DNA from: Kocuria sp.
GTDB taxonomy: Bacteria; Actinomycetota; Actinomycetes; Actinomycetales; Micrococcaceae
Length of the DNA stretch: 58,007 bases
Assembly (NCBI GenBank): GCA_030454085.1
Contig: JAKDJD010000016.1
Location: 1-58,007 of the forward strand
Reading direction: 5' to 3'
This document shows positions 26,255-35,244 of this stretch, in pieces. The notes under the pieces were generated by a model, which was not told the DNA's origin, made no database searches, and saw nothing but the letters and a program-made list of their open reading frames with translations. The position numbers and the translations under genes were made by a program. Numbering within the stretch: the stretch's first letter is position 1; the number at the start of each line of letters is the position of its first letter.

Positions 26255-27175
26255 TCAGTCCAGGGCCGAAGCCAGGACCTGGCGGATGTACTGGATGTTC
26301 TCCGCGATCACACCCAGTGAGTCGGAGCCGTAGTGCTCGCAGCAGAACGGGCCCGTGTAGCCGGATTCGATGGCTCGACGGATGATCCGCCGATAATTGA
26401 TGTAGCCGTATTTGAGGGGCATCGGCGCGGAGGTGTACGCCCCGGTGCGTGGGTCGAAGTCCCGTGAATAGTTCTTGATGTGCCAGAAATTCGACCGGGG
26501 CAGGACGGTCTCGTACATGCCGTCAGGATGGGGCATGGGTCGGTGAAGACGAACCAGGTTGCCGAGGTCCGGGTTCAGCCCGACGGCGTCGTGGTCGACG
26601 TCGTCCAGGAAAGTTACGGCGTCCTCGGGGGTTCCGATGTAGGTGTCCTCGTACATTTCGAGGCTCAACCCGACCCCCACCGACTGGGCGTGATCGCCGA
26701 GCTCCCGGATGCGTTCGATGGCGAGATCACGGAGTGCGGGGTCGTCGTGATGGCCGTCTTCGAGCCAGAACCAGACGGCGTCGGACTGCTCCTGCGTCAG
26801 GGCCTGCATGAAACCGACGTTCACGACGCTGGCTCCGAAGCTCGGAGCCAGGTCGAGGAGGCGATGGGCCTCGGCCAGGAACTGGTCGCCCCTGTCTCGG
26901 CCCACCACCGAACTCCGAGTCATCGAGATCGAAGGGGTGGAGAGGCCCTCGCCTTCGAGGGTGCGCCGGAACTCCTCGACCCGTTCGTCGCTCAGCCGTG
27001 CCAGGGGAACCCATGCGTCGGTCGGGTCGATCTGCGTGATCCCGAGCTCTCGGGCTTCGCGCATCTGCGCGGCCCAGACCGTGGCCGGTGCATCCTTGAT
27101 GTGGCCCCCATCGGGCGCGGTGTCACCGAACGACAACATGTTGGCGGCGATCGGCCAGGACTCGGCTGTGAACAT
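26255..27175 (-). CDS. sugar phosphate isomerase/epimerase-like TIM-barrel protein (AP-endonuclease-2 fold)
   Basis: A 306-aa xylose-isomerase-like barrel. Probable divalent-metal ligands are the glutamate of SLEMYEDTYIG, the aspartate of GLNPDLGNLVRLH, the histidine of FWHIKNYSRDF and the glutamate of CCEHYGSDS near the C-terminus. ATG at 27175 follows GGAGA. It is the first gene of the six-gene operon, 25 bp downstream of the operator at 27200-27209. Members isomerise or epimerise keto sugars. It could act on a tetrose or tetrulose (phosphate), replacing the RpiB-type isomerase that is missing here; this is a hypothesis. Confidence 0.78.
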   Translation of the reverse strand: MFTAESWPIAANMLSFGDTAPDGGHIKDAPATVWAAQMREARELGITQIDPTDAWVPLARLSDERVEEFRRTLEGEGLSTPSISMTRSSVVGRDRGDQFLAEAHRLLDLAPSFGASVVNVGFMQALTQEQSDAVWFWLEDGHHDDPALRDLAIERIRELGDHAQSVGVGLSLEMYEDTYIGTPEDAVTFLDDVDHDAVGLNPDLGNLVRLHRPMPHPDGMYETVLPRSNFWHIKNYSRDFDPRTGAYTSAPMPLKYGYINYRRIIRRAIESGYTGPFCCEHYGSDSLGVIAENIQYIRQVLASALD

Positions 27176-27199
27176 GCGGCTCTCCTTCGAGTTGATTAT

Positions 27200-27209
27200 T
27201 CCTATAGGA
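27200..27209 (-). promoter_or_regulatory. TCCTATAGGA operator of the six-gene operon
   Basis: The palindrome TCCTATAGGA, in the context ATTCCTATAGGATTT, lies 25 bp upstream of the first gene of the minus-strand operon. It is identical to the copies at 19079-19088 and 27352-27361. Confidence 0.82.
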
Positions 27210-27351
27210 TTTATGCCCGACGTGACCTGTGTCAACCATCCCGAGGAATATTTTGGGTAGGTGCGATACCCGGGTGACTGGCCTCGAGGCCCGCTCTGGT
27301 GCGATCCGGCAGGAGAGATGATGCCAAAACCCTTCACTCGCCGAGACTTCT

Positions 27352-27361
27352 TCCTATAGGA
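27352..27361 (+). promoter_or_regulatory. TCCTATAGGA operator of the TIM-like gene
   Basis: The same perfect palindrome, in the context CTTCCTATAGGATCG, lies about 100 bp upstream of the TIM-family start and faces the divergent operon. Confidence 0.8.
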
Positions 27362-27459
27362 TCGGGAGTGGATCGCGAGGCCGCGAGCGTTGCCCGAGAC
27401 GGTGCAGCGGAACCCTGGGAGAGGCCCCGGAACAGGACGTGGTCGGAAGGAGCGCACCC

Positions 27460-28263
27460 ATGCCCCCACTCGAATCGAGTGCGACAACCGAAGAATCCGC
27501 GACGAAACCGCTGTGGATCGGGACCAGCTGGAAAATGAACAAGCTGGGGTCAGACGCCCGTGCATGGGCCAACACGCTCACGGAGAACCTGACCGACGAC
27601 GTCCTCAGTCAGGTGCAGCCCTTCGTCATCCCTTCTTTCACCGCGATTTCACCGGTTGCCCAGGTCCTCGATGGTCGGTCTCCCGTCCTCGTCGGCGCCC
27701 AGAATGCTCATTGGGAGGACTCCGGGGCCTGGACGGGGGAGATCTCCGTTCCTCAGGTCAAGGATGCCGGGGCCTCCATCGTGGAAATCGGGCACTCCGA
27801 ACGGCGGACGCATTTCGGGGAAACGATCGAGACCACACGGCGGAAGGTTGAGGCGACGATCCGGTGCGGGATGCGGCCACTGCTGTGCATTGGGGAACCC
27901 GCGGACACCAAAGCCGCCGGACAATCAGCGGAATACATTCTCGAGCAGGCGCACGGCGCGCTCGACGGTCTGGACGAGTCCGACCTGGGGAAGGTCCTGA
28001 TTGCCTACGAACCGATGTGGGCCATCGGCGACGCGGGCCGGCCTCCCCGCACCGAGGAACTCGTCGAATCCTTCGCCGCCCTGGGAGACGAATACGACCA
28101 CCGCGTGGAAGCCCTCCTGTACGGCGGCTCCGTCACGGTGGACAATGCCGCGCAGCTTCTGTCGATCGACCACGTGGGAGGGCTGTTCGTGGGGCGGACC
28201 GCCTGGGATGTCCACGGATACCTCGAGCTGCTCCGAATCGCTGAGGCCCACCGGCGCTCTTAG
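27460..28263 (+). CDS. triosephosphate-isomerase paralogue, probable erythrulose-phosphate isomerase (LerI/EryH type)
   Basis: A 267-aa TIM-family protein. Catalytic residues are conserved: lysine in GTSWKMNK, histidine in EIGHSERR, glutamate in IAYEPMWAIG. The phosphate loop is LYGGSVTV and GGLFVGRTAWD is present. However, the canonical loop-6 AIGTGKxA reads AIGDAGRP, and TIM's GNWKMN is TSWKMN; such changes fit paralogues acting on tetrulose phosphates (L-erythrulose-1-phosphate isomerase) rather than housekeeping TpiA. ATG at 27460 follows GGAAGGAG. Co-regulation with the DhaK-family kinase supports the pathway role. Confidence 0.78.
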   Translation: MPPLESSATTEESATKPLWIGTSWKMNKLGSDARAWANTLTENLTDDVLSQVQPFVIPSFTAISPVAQVLDGRSPVLVGAQNAHWEDSGAWTGEISVPQVKDAGASIVEIGHSERRTHFGETIETTRRKVEATIRCGMRPLLCIGEPADTKAAGQSAEYILEQAHGALDGLDESDLGKVLIAYEPMWAIGDAGRPPRTEELVESFAALGDEYDHRVEALLYGGSVTVDNAAQLLSIDHVGGLFVGRTAWDVHGYLELLRIAEAHRRS

Positions 28264-28292
28264 GGGATGGCCGGTCCTCCTGGCCGGGAAGG

Positions 28293-28310
28293 CCTGATCA
28301 CCCGATCAGG
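28293..28310. terminator. hairpin between convergent genes
   Basis: CCTGATC pairs with GATCAGG around a 4-nt loop. It overlaps the stop codon of the minus-strand membrane protein and lies 30 bp after the TIM-like gene. No U-run is visible. Confidence 0.35.
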
Positions 28311-29002
28311 AAACGCCCCAGGAGGAAGAAGCGGGCGGCGTCGAGCAGCAGGAGCACGCTGACCGATGCCAGTCCGACGGGGACCGCCCATCGAACCCAC
28401 GTGCGCAACGAATCCCAGGCCCGGCCGATCACCCGGGAAACCTTCCGGTGCTTGTTGACCAGCACCGCGATGCACAGGACGAACAGTGGGAACTGGGAGA
28501 CCACGGCCCAGACGATGAACGCCGGGATCATGGCCCACACGGGCTGGTGGGAAGAAAGGCCGATCGTGACGATGAACGGCACGTCGGCGGTCACGATCGC
28601 CACGAACCCCAGGGCCACGAGCATGAGTCCCGCCCTGTTGCGGGCCTTCTCCTCCCGTGGCGGGTCGTTCCGGTGCACCCATTTGTAGCCGGCCGCGCAG
28701 AATCCGGCGATCGCGAGAAGGAGCTCGACGCCGGCCGCCCACCCGCCGGCACGCAGGAGCCCGTACCAGGGGACGCTCGCGAGACGCTCCCCGACCAGGA
28801 GGGACAGCCCAACTCCCCAGAGCACGGTTCCTCCGATGAGCACCGTGCCGAACAAGAGGACGTCGCGGCGGACGCCCCGGGCCTGTTCCGGTGTCTCGCT
28901 GGGGCGCGCGGCCATGAACACGGCGGCGATCAGCGCCGGCGCAGGGTCGAATCCGCCGACGCCCAGCCCCGAGGAGGCGGCAAGGAACTGGATCGGGTTC
29001 AT
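28298..29002 (-). CDS. hydrophobic membrane protein of unknown function, last gene of lysX operon
   Basis: A 234-aa protein with about six hydrophobic segments and a basic loop (NKHRKVSRVIGRAWDSLRTW). It resembles GAP/Sap-type actinobacterial membrane proteins in size and layout, but I recognise no diagnostic motif. It starts with ATG overlapping the lysX stop by 4 nt, so it is translationally coupled. Coupling suggests a role in membrane lipid or cell-envelope modification, possibly lipid handling. Function unknown. Confidence 0.6.
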   Translation of the reverse strand: MNPIQFLAASSGLGVGGFDPAPALIAAVFMAARPSETPEQARGVRRDVLLFGTVLIGGTVLWGVGLSLLVGERLASVPWYGLLRAGGWAAGVELLLAIAGFCAAGYKWVHRNDPPREEKARNRAGLMLVALGFVAIVTADVPFIVTIGLSSHQPVWAMIPAFIVWAVVSQFPLFVLCIAVLVNKHRKVSRVIGRAWDSLRTWVRWAVPVGLASVSVLLLLDAARFFLLGRFLIG

Positions 29003-32000
29003 TCGAGCGACGCGGAATCCGGCCCCTTGACGCTGCGAGGCGCGGACTTGAGCCTCGGCGTCGCCCCTGGGCGAACGAACGGGAAGGCCAGGACGCCGCG
29101 AATAGGCGAGCCGGTGAGCATCATGATCAGCCGGTCGATGCCGATCCCGAGCCCGCCCGTGGGCGGCAACCCGGTCTCCAGGGCGTCGAGGAAGTCCTCA
29201 TCGATCTGCATGGCCTCGACGTCGCCCGCCGCCGCCTTGAGGGACTGCTCGGTCAGGCGGCGTCGCTGTTCGATCGCGTCGGCCATCTCGGAGTAGGCGG
29301 TGCCCATCTCGGTCCCGTTGATCACCAGGTCCCAGCGTTCGGCGAGGCGAGGGTCCTCACGGTGAGGGCCGGCCAGGGGAGAGGTCTCGACGGGGAAGTC
29401 CTTGTAGAACGTGGGCCTGGAGGTTTTCGCTTCGACGAGTTCGCCGTAGAGCTCCTCGATGACCGCTCCCGGCCCCATATCGTCCCGCACGTGGATCTCG
29501 TGGTCGCGGGCCAGACCCATGAGCGTCTCGAAATCTGTATCGAGGTCGATGGGCCGCCCGACCGCCTGGGACAGGGCGTCGCACACGCTCACGACCGGCC
29601 AGGGGCCGGAGACATCGGTCAGCACGGCCTCCTGACGAGGATCCTTGGGCTCGTCCCCCAGACGCAGCGGAAGAACTTCTTCGCCGAAGACCGCGCGCGC
29701 CGCGTTCTTGAGGATCCGCTCGGTCAGCTCCCTCATCACGGTGTAGTCAGCAAAGGGCTGGTAGGCCTCCAGGACCGTGAATTCGGGATTGTGGGTCGAG
29801 TCGGCGCCCTCGTTGCGGAAGTCGCGGCCCAACTCGTAGACGGGCCCCATGTCTCCAACGACCAACCGTTTGAGGTAGAGCTCGGGTGCGATGCGCAGGG
29901 TCAGGTCGACGCCGTAGGCATTGATGAACGTCTTGAACGGCCGGGCGCTCGCTCCACCGTGGATCGTGTTGAGCATCGGCGTCTCGACCTCGAGGAAACC
30001 CTGGTCGTCCAGCGTGGTGCGGATGGCCCGGATGGTCGCCGACCGGATGCGCAACCGCTTCGACTCCTCCGGGTTGATGATCAGGTCCATGGACCGACGG
30101 CGCAGCCGCGCCTCCGGGTCCGTGAAGGAATCGTAGGGAATCGGGTGCAAGCATTTGGACGTGATCTCCCAGGACTGAGCGATCAGGGACGGCGTGCCGG
30201 TGCGCGAGGAGCCGATGTGGCCGCGGACCAGCACGTAATCTCCCGAATCGATCCACCGCACCCGGGCGGCCGTGTCGGTGCCGCACACGGAACCGTCGAG
30301 CACCACCTGAATCGTGGTTCCGTGCTCGTACAGGTCCAGGAATGTGACCTTGCCGTGTCGTCTCATCGACCGGACCCGACCGTTGACCGAGACGTCGGCG
30401 GGCGACGTCGCCCCCGGTGTTCCTCCGCCGGCGTCGTCCCCTTCGCTTCTGAGCAGAGGAGCGACGGCGCGCACGGTCATGCCTTCACCGGTGCCCTTCG
30501 GGAATGGTTCGACACCGGCCTCCCGCATCTCTTCCAGATGCCGGATGCGGTGACGTGTCTGGTCCGACCACTTCGGGGCAAGATCCTCGGCACCGACCCG
30601 GCGTCGTTCGATCTCCCGGAGCCGTTCCAGCTCGTTCCGGCCGAGAGTGTGTTCCGCGGACGCCTTCCCGCCCATCCAGGCCGGAAGGAACCCTTCCGCG
30701 ACGCCGCAGCCCATGCCCACATTCGCCACCGAGACGTACGAGTCCACGCAGATGAAACGGGGGACCCAGGTCGGAGCGAATTTCTGGTTGAACTTGTAGA
30801 GCCGTTCGAGCTGCAGGAACCTGTCCAGCACGCCCAGAACCGACGAGCCGAAACGGGTCAACGGATTCGCCCCGAGTTCTTCCGAACGGGCGAACGTCTC
30901 GCGGAACATCGCGAAGTTCAGCGAGACCCTGCTGACTCCGAGCCCCTCGGCCTCCTCCATCATCTTGACGATCATGAACTCGGTGGTCCCGTTCGGGGCT
31001 TGGGGCGAGCGACGCATGACGTCGAGCGACAAACCGTTCGAACCCCACGGGACGAAGGAGAGAAAACCGATGGGCTCGCCTTGCGCGTTCTCCGCGGTGA
31101 TGAAGACGTTCCGAGAATCCGCGGCATCACCGATCCTGTTGAGCGCCATCGAAAACCCACGTTCGACCTTGCCATGCCGCCACTCGTCCGCGAGAGCGAC
31201 CACCCGGTCCAGTTGCTCCTGGGTGAAGTCGGCCTGGCGCCTGATGCGGTAGGTGACCTCTTCCCGCTCGAGTCGTCGCACACTGTGGCGGACCTCGTTC
31301 ATGGACGTGTTGTTCAGCGAGAACCGGTCGGGGTAGAGGATGGCCTCGTCACCCATCCCCAGAGCCGCCATGCCGACTTTGGTGTATTCCTTGGCACCGT
31401 CCCGGCTCGCGCTGATGACCGCGGGAATCCAACCGTATTCCCGTGCTTCCGACTTCCATTTGAGGATGGCGTTCTCCCACGAGCTCCGGTCGCCCACCGG
31501 GTCGCCCGAGGCCAACGAGACCGATCCGAAGACGCGGTACGTGACGGCCGCGCGGCCGTCGTCGGAGAACACCATCGACTTCTCGCGGCGGGTCGCGAAG
31601 TAGGACAGCGAATCCTGGTGTCCGTACTCGTGGAGCAACTCGCGCAGGTGCAGCTCCCGCTCGCCGGTCCAGGAATGGATCGCCCTCTTGGAGCGGAGAA
31701 GCACCCAGACGGCGGCGATCGCGGTCAGGCCGTACACGGTAGAGATGGTCTGGACGTGCCACCGGTGGATGTTGTGCAGGTGGGACATGACCGCCGGCGA
31801 GGTGCTGCCCCATGCCCTCAGGAGCAGGGCCCAGAGGTCTCCCATGGCGTGGAACGGGAGGAAGACCCATGCCACCACCAGCGCGAGCACGAATCCGGCC
31901 GCCACGACCAGAAGCCCCGCGCCGTAGGAGATCGGCCTGATGCGGGCCGGGAATTCCCGGCGGGCCCTGTAGAGCAGGATGAAGAACACGATGCCCAGCA

Positions 32001-32406
32001 CGCCCGCCACGATGTCCCACGCCGGGTGCAGCAGGGGGTTTGCCGCGAGAATCTCGGGCGGCGCGGCCACGGCGTCGAAGGCCACGGCGGTCAGGATTCC
32101 CGAAGCCAGGCCGCCCAATTGGAAGATCATGGCCGCCCACAGGCCGGCTCTCTTGCGGCGCAGCAAGGCCCAGAACACGAGCGCCGAAATCACCAGCATG
32201 ATCAGGCTGCGCTCGACCGGGATGTTGAGCAGCCCGAACAAGAACTCGACTACTCCGTGACGGGAGGGGCGGGTGATGAGCAGCGCCGCGTTGACCAGGA
32301 CCGCGAGGGCATAAACCCAGGTGACGAGCGCCGCCATGCGACGGCCCGGTTGTTTGCCGGGCAGGTAGTAGGTGGCGGAGCGGCTGCCGGTGCTATGAGT
32401 CTTCAC
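28999..32406 (-). CDS. lysX: bifunctional lysylphosphatidylglycerol synthetase/lysyl-tRNA synthetase
   Basis: A 1135-aa fusion as in mycobacterial LysX. Residues about 20-240 are hydrophobic helices. About 250-570 is an MprF-type DUF2156 transferase domain (FASRSEELG-like region, ICVDSYVSV). An OB-fold anticodon-binding domain at about 660-770 follows. A class II LysRS catalytic domain runs to the end, with motif 2 in GRDFRNEGADSTHNPEFTV and motif 3 in GGLGIGIDRLIMM. It charges tRNA-Lys and transfers lysine to phosphatidylglycerol, lowering negative surface charge and sensitivity to cationic peptides. GTG start at 32406. It is 19 bp downstream of an esterase gene and coupled to a membrane protein. 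Confidence 0.93.
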   Translation of the reverse strand: MKTHSTGSRSATYYLPGKQPGRRMAALVTWVYALAVLVNAALLITRPSRHGVVEFLFGLLNIPVERSLIMLVISALVFWALLRRKRAGLWAAMIFQLGGLASGILTAVAFDAVAAPPEILAANPLLHPAWDIVAGVLGIVFFILLYRARREFPARIRPISYGAGLLVVAAGFVLALVVAWVFLPFHAMGDLWALLLRAWGSTSPAVMSHLHNIHRWHVQTISTVYGLTAIAAVWVLLRSKRAIHSWTGERELHLRELLHEYGHQDSLSYFATRREKSMVFSDDGRAAVTYRVFGSVSLASGDPVGDRSSWENAILKWKSEAREYGWIPAVISASRDGAKEYTKVGMAALGMGDEAILYPDRFSLNNTSMNEVRHSVRRLEREEVTYRIRRQADFTQEQLDRVVALADEWRHGKVERGFSMALNRIGDAADSRNVFITAENAQGEPIGFLSFVPWGSNGLSLDVMRRSPQAPNGTTEFMIVKMMEEAEGLGVSRVSLNFAMFRETFARSEELGANPLTRFGSSVLGVLDRFLQLERLYKFNQKFAPTWVPRFICVDSYVSVANVGMGCGVAEGFLPAWMGGKASAEHTLGRNELERLREIERRRVGAEDLAPKWSDQTRHRIRHLEEMREAGVEPFPKGTGEGMTVRAVAPLLRSEGDDAGGGTPGATSPADVSVNGRVRSMRRHGKVTFLDLYEHGTTIQVVLDGSVCGTDTAARVRWIDSGDYVLVRGHIGSSRTGTPSLIAQSWEITSKCLHPIPYDSFTDPEARLRRRSMDLIINPEESKRLRIRSATIRAIRTTLDDQGFLEVETPMLNTIHGGASARPFKTFINAYGVDLTLRIAPELYLKRLVVGDMGPVYELGRDFRNEGADSTHNPEFTVLEAYQPFADYTVMRELTERILKNAARAVFGEEVLPLRLGDEPKDPRQEAVLTDVSGPWPVVSVCDALSQAVGRPIDLDTDFETLMGLARDHEIHVRDDMGPGAVIEELYGELVEAKTSRPTFYKDFPVETSPLAGPHREDPRLAERWDLVINGTEMGTAYSEMADAIEQRRRLTEQSLKAAAGDVEAMQIDEDFLDALETGLPPTGGLGIGIDRLIMMLTGSPIRGVLAFPFVRPGATPRLKSAPRSVKGPDSASLE

Positions 32407-32425
32407 GAGTACTTTCCCTCTGGAA

Positions 32426-33601
32426 TCAGGTCAACGGCGCGAAAAATGGGCTGGTGCGGCCCAACCAGATCAGGCTCTTGGCCATCCCCGGCTCCCAGAC
32501 GTCCTGGCGGTGTCCCCCGGTATCGACCGAGTCGACCGTCAACGACGTCGGGCGGCTCACCTTGTCCTTGAACTGGTTCAAGGACGGCCAGGACAGGGTG
32601 TCGTCCTTGCTCGAAAAATAGTGGAGGTTCGTGTCCGGGGGCTTGTTCGAGGCCATCTTCTCCAGGTCGTACCGCGGATCGTCCTGCGCATTCCAATGCT
32701 GGTTATCGCTGTAGATCGGCTCGAAGTAGCCGGATTGGACCAGCCCAGAGGCAAAGAGATCGGGGTGTCTCATGCTCAGCATCGCGGAGCACCAACCACC
32801 GGCACTGTACCCGGTCAGGGCCCACGCGTGAGGGTCGTCCGAGACCCTGAAGTTGTCCTTGACCCACGGCACGACGTCCTGGGTTACGTAGGTTTCGACC
32901 TTGGGCGTCTTCCCCCCGGACTGGGAACGGGTTCCGTCCACGCATTCGCTGTCGTAGCCACCCGGGTACACGGCGGGAACCACGAAGATTGCTTCCCGCA
33001 TCTTGTTGTGCTTGACGGCGTTCTCGATCAACTGGCCGTAGTCGATGGACTTGGAGTAGGTGTCCGGGGAACCGGGAAAACCGCTGAATCCCATGATCAC
33101 CGGGTAGAAACTCTCCGGATTCTTCAGATATGAAGCGGGCAACCACACCGTGACGTCGTAGCTCTGCCCACTCGCTTTCCCCGGAACTTTGACAGAAAAG
33201 TACGTGCTGTCCGATTCGCCCTCTTTGATCTTGTCCTTGAAAGCGGGATTGGAGGCAGGGTCGCGCTGCTTGTCCGTGGCGTCTCCGGTGATTTTCTTGG
33301 CGTGGGCAACTTTGGCCACTTTCTGGCCGAAGACCTTGCTGGAGTTCATGGCGGTCACGTCCCCGCTGCTGAAGAGATCGTCCCAAGAGGTGTACCAGTT
33401 GTTGTCCCGGTTGAGCCACGCGGTCGCTGTCAGGAGGACCAGCGCGGAGACCACGACGAAGGCAACGGCCTGAGCCAAATACTTAAGGGGACCCGGAGCC
33501 GACATCCGCGGCAGGAGGAGTACGCCGAGGACGAAGACGATGATGGTGACCACGAGAATTCCGATCAGGAATCCCCATCCTGTGAGGTCGAAAAAGCCCA
33601 T
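32426..33601 (-). CDS. membrane-anchored esterase, alpha/beta hydrolase (PF00756-like)
   Basis: A 391-aa protein. Two hydrophobic helices at the N-terminus (about 8-30 and 40-62) anchor an extracytoplasmic hydrolase domain. That domain has the nucleophile elbow GYSAGGWCS, an oxyanion region MGFSGFPGSPDTYS and a late histidine in VDTGGHRQDVWEPG. It resembles the esterase/mycolyltransferase-like family. It lies 19 bp upstream of lysX on the same strand. Aminoacyl-lipid synthases are often paired with such esterases that remove or transfer the aminoacyl group, so it may act on lysyl-phosphatidylglycerol or another aminoacyl lipid; this is inference. Confidence 0.8.
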   Translation of the reverse strand: MGFFDLTGWGFLIGILVVTIIVFVLGVLLLPRMSAPGPLKYLAQAVAFVVVSALVLLTATAWLNRDNNWYTSWDDLFSSGDVTAMNSSKVFGQKVAKVAHAKKITGDATDKQRDPASNPAFKDKIKEGESDSTYFSVKVPGKASGQSYDVTVWLPASYLKNPESFYPVIMGFSGFPGSPDTYSKSIDYGQLIENAVKHNKMREAIFVVPAVYPGGYDSECVDGTRSQSGGKTPKVETYVTQDVVPWVKDNFRVSDDPHAWALTGYSAGGWCSAMLSMRHPDLFASGLVQSGYFEPIYSDNQHWNAQDDPRYDLEKMASNKPPDTNLHYFSSKDDTLSWPSLNQFKDKVSRPTSLTVDSVDTGGHRQDVWEPGMAKSLIWLGRTSPFFAPLT

Positions 33602-33692
33602 TCCTGCCTTTCGTCGGCGACATTCCGCCGAGTCGGGAATCGTCCGGACAGTCTACAAATGCTGTGGAATGAATCATAGAGCGCAGGCCGAG

Positions 33693-34949
33693 TTACCGGG
33701 AGGTACTGAGCTCACTGTGCATTTCCGTTCGGGCCCGGCGTTTGCTCCGCAGGGCAAGGAACGCACCTCCGCAGAGGGCGGCCAGAGCCGACCCGGTGAG
33801 GATCGCGACCTTGGCTGCCCCGTCCAAGGACGGGTCCCCCGCAAAACTCAGCTCGGCGATCAGGAGCGAGACGGTGAATCCGATGCCGGCGACGAGCGAT
33901 ACCCCGACGACGTCGGGCCACGCGATCTCCGGATCCAGCTTCGGTCCGCGCAGGCGCGTCACGAGCCAGGTGGCCCCCGTGATCCCGAGGCATTTGCCGA
34001 CCACGAGGCCGAGGACGATCCCAAGGGCGGCGGGACTGCTCACGGACTCCACGAACCCGCTCCAGCCTCCGACCGCCACACCCGCCGAGAAGAACGCGAA
34101 CACGGGGACGCACAGCCCAGCGGAGAGCGGCCGGATGCGGTGCTCCAAGACTTCGGAGAGGCCTGCGCGGGCGTCGGCGGGCGTGCGGCGTCCTTGCCGG
34201 ACGGGCACGCAGAAGCCCAACAGGACGCCGGCGATCGTCGCGTGGATCCCCGAACCGAGGAAGAAAGCCCACGTCAACACGCCGAGAGGCAGGAGGATGA
34301 TCCACGCGGCCTCGGGTCGCAGGTGCAGAACCTTCTCGCCCCGGTAGGCGACGAACGCGTAGGCCGCGAGCGGCAACGCGGCAAGGGCCAGGAAACCGAG
34401 GTTCAGATCGGAGGTGTAGAAGATCGCGATGATCGTGATCGCGATGAGATCGTCCACCACGGCCAGGGTCAGCAGGAAGGTTCGCAGGGCCGTGGGGAGG
34501 TTTCGCCCGACCACGGCGAGCACGGCGACGGCGAACGCGATGTCGGTGGCTGTCGGAACCGCCCAGCCGCCGATGGCCGGGCCTCCCGCATTGATCGCGG
34601 CGAAGATGATGGCCGGGAGCGCGACGCCGCCCGCCGCGGCGGCCATGGGAACCACGGAGGTTCCCGGGTTGCGGAGTTCTCCGACCACGAACTCTTTCTT
34701 GAGCTCCAGCCCGACGATGAAGAAGAACACGGCCAGAAGACCGTCCGCGGCCCAGTGGCCGATCGACAGGTCGAGGTCCAGGGCGCCGATGGCGAAGCCG
34801 AGGTGGTGGTCTCGGACCGCGAAGTACCAGGACGAGGCGCCGCTGTTGGCCATGACAAGGGCCAGAAGCGTTGCGCAGAGGAGGATCACGCCGCCCGTGG
34901 ATTCCTGGCGAAGCAGTGAGGCGAGGCGGTGTGGGACGAGGTGCTGCAT
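33693..34949 (-). CDS. nhaA: Na+/H+ antiporter NhaA
   Basis: A 418-aa, about 12-helix antiporter exchanging internal Na+ for external H+. Visible are LLAVFFFIVGLELKKEFVVG, AVPTATDIAFAVAVLAVVG and the ion-binding aspartate pair in TLAVVDDLIAITIIA. The C-terminal residues are short and basic. The start at ATG 34949 (MQHLVPHRLAS) is chosen over the longer frame to 35081 because homologous sequence begins here. It lies 91 bp downstream of the esterase gene but probably forms its own unit, divergent from a marR gene. Confidence 0.92.
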   Translation of the reverse strand: MQHLVPHRLASLLRQESTGGVILLCATLLALVMANSGASSWYFAVRDHHLGFAIGALDLDLSIGHWAADGLLAVFFFIVGLELKKEFVVGELRNPGTSVVPMAAAAGGVALPAIIFAAINAGGPAIGGWAVPTATDIAFAVAVLAVVGRNLPTALRTFLLTLAVVDDLIAITIIAIFYTSDLNLGFLALAALPLAAYAFVAYRGEKVLHLRPEAAWIILLPLGVLTWAFFLGSGIHATIAGVLLGFCVPVRQGRRTPADARAGLSEVLEHRIRPLSAGLCVPVFAFFSAGVAVGGWSGFVESVSSPAALGIVLGLVVGKCLGITGATWLVTRLRGPKLDPEIAWPDVVGVSLVAGIGFTVSLLIAELSFAGDPSLDGAAKVAILTGSALAALCGGAFLALRSKRRARTEMHSELSTSR

Positions 34950-35244
34950 GAGAGTCTCCGACAAGGGTCGAGGATCGGTCGATACGTCGATCCATGGGAA
35001 CAAGGCCGCGCACTCCGCGACCTGCCGACCAGACTTCCCGGCACACCTGAATGACCCAGTATAGGCGAAGGACGCCGCCACGAGGTGCGTGCTCCGTCAC
35101 GGAACGGAGTCGAGTCCTCCCATGTCAGAACGTGGATTCCCGAGCCGGATGGGGCGGGAACGGGTGAGTGATTGGGGCATAATGGCATGACCTGCGGATC
35201 GTGGATCGAGCAGGGAGCAAGATCGTCGAGTGGAAGGTCGTCCG

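Noticed and set aside
29362..32571. 1069-aa plus-strand open frame opposite lysX
   Set aside because: It has Arg/Asp/Gly/His-biased composition without domain motifs and lies wholly antisense to a well-supported gene, as expected by chance in high-GC DNA.
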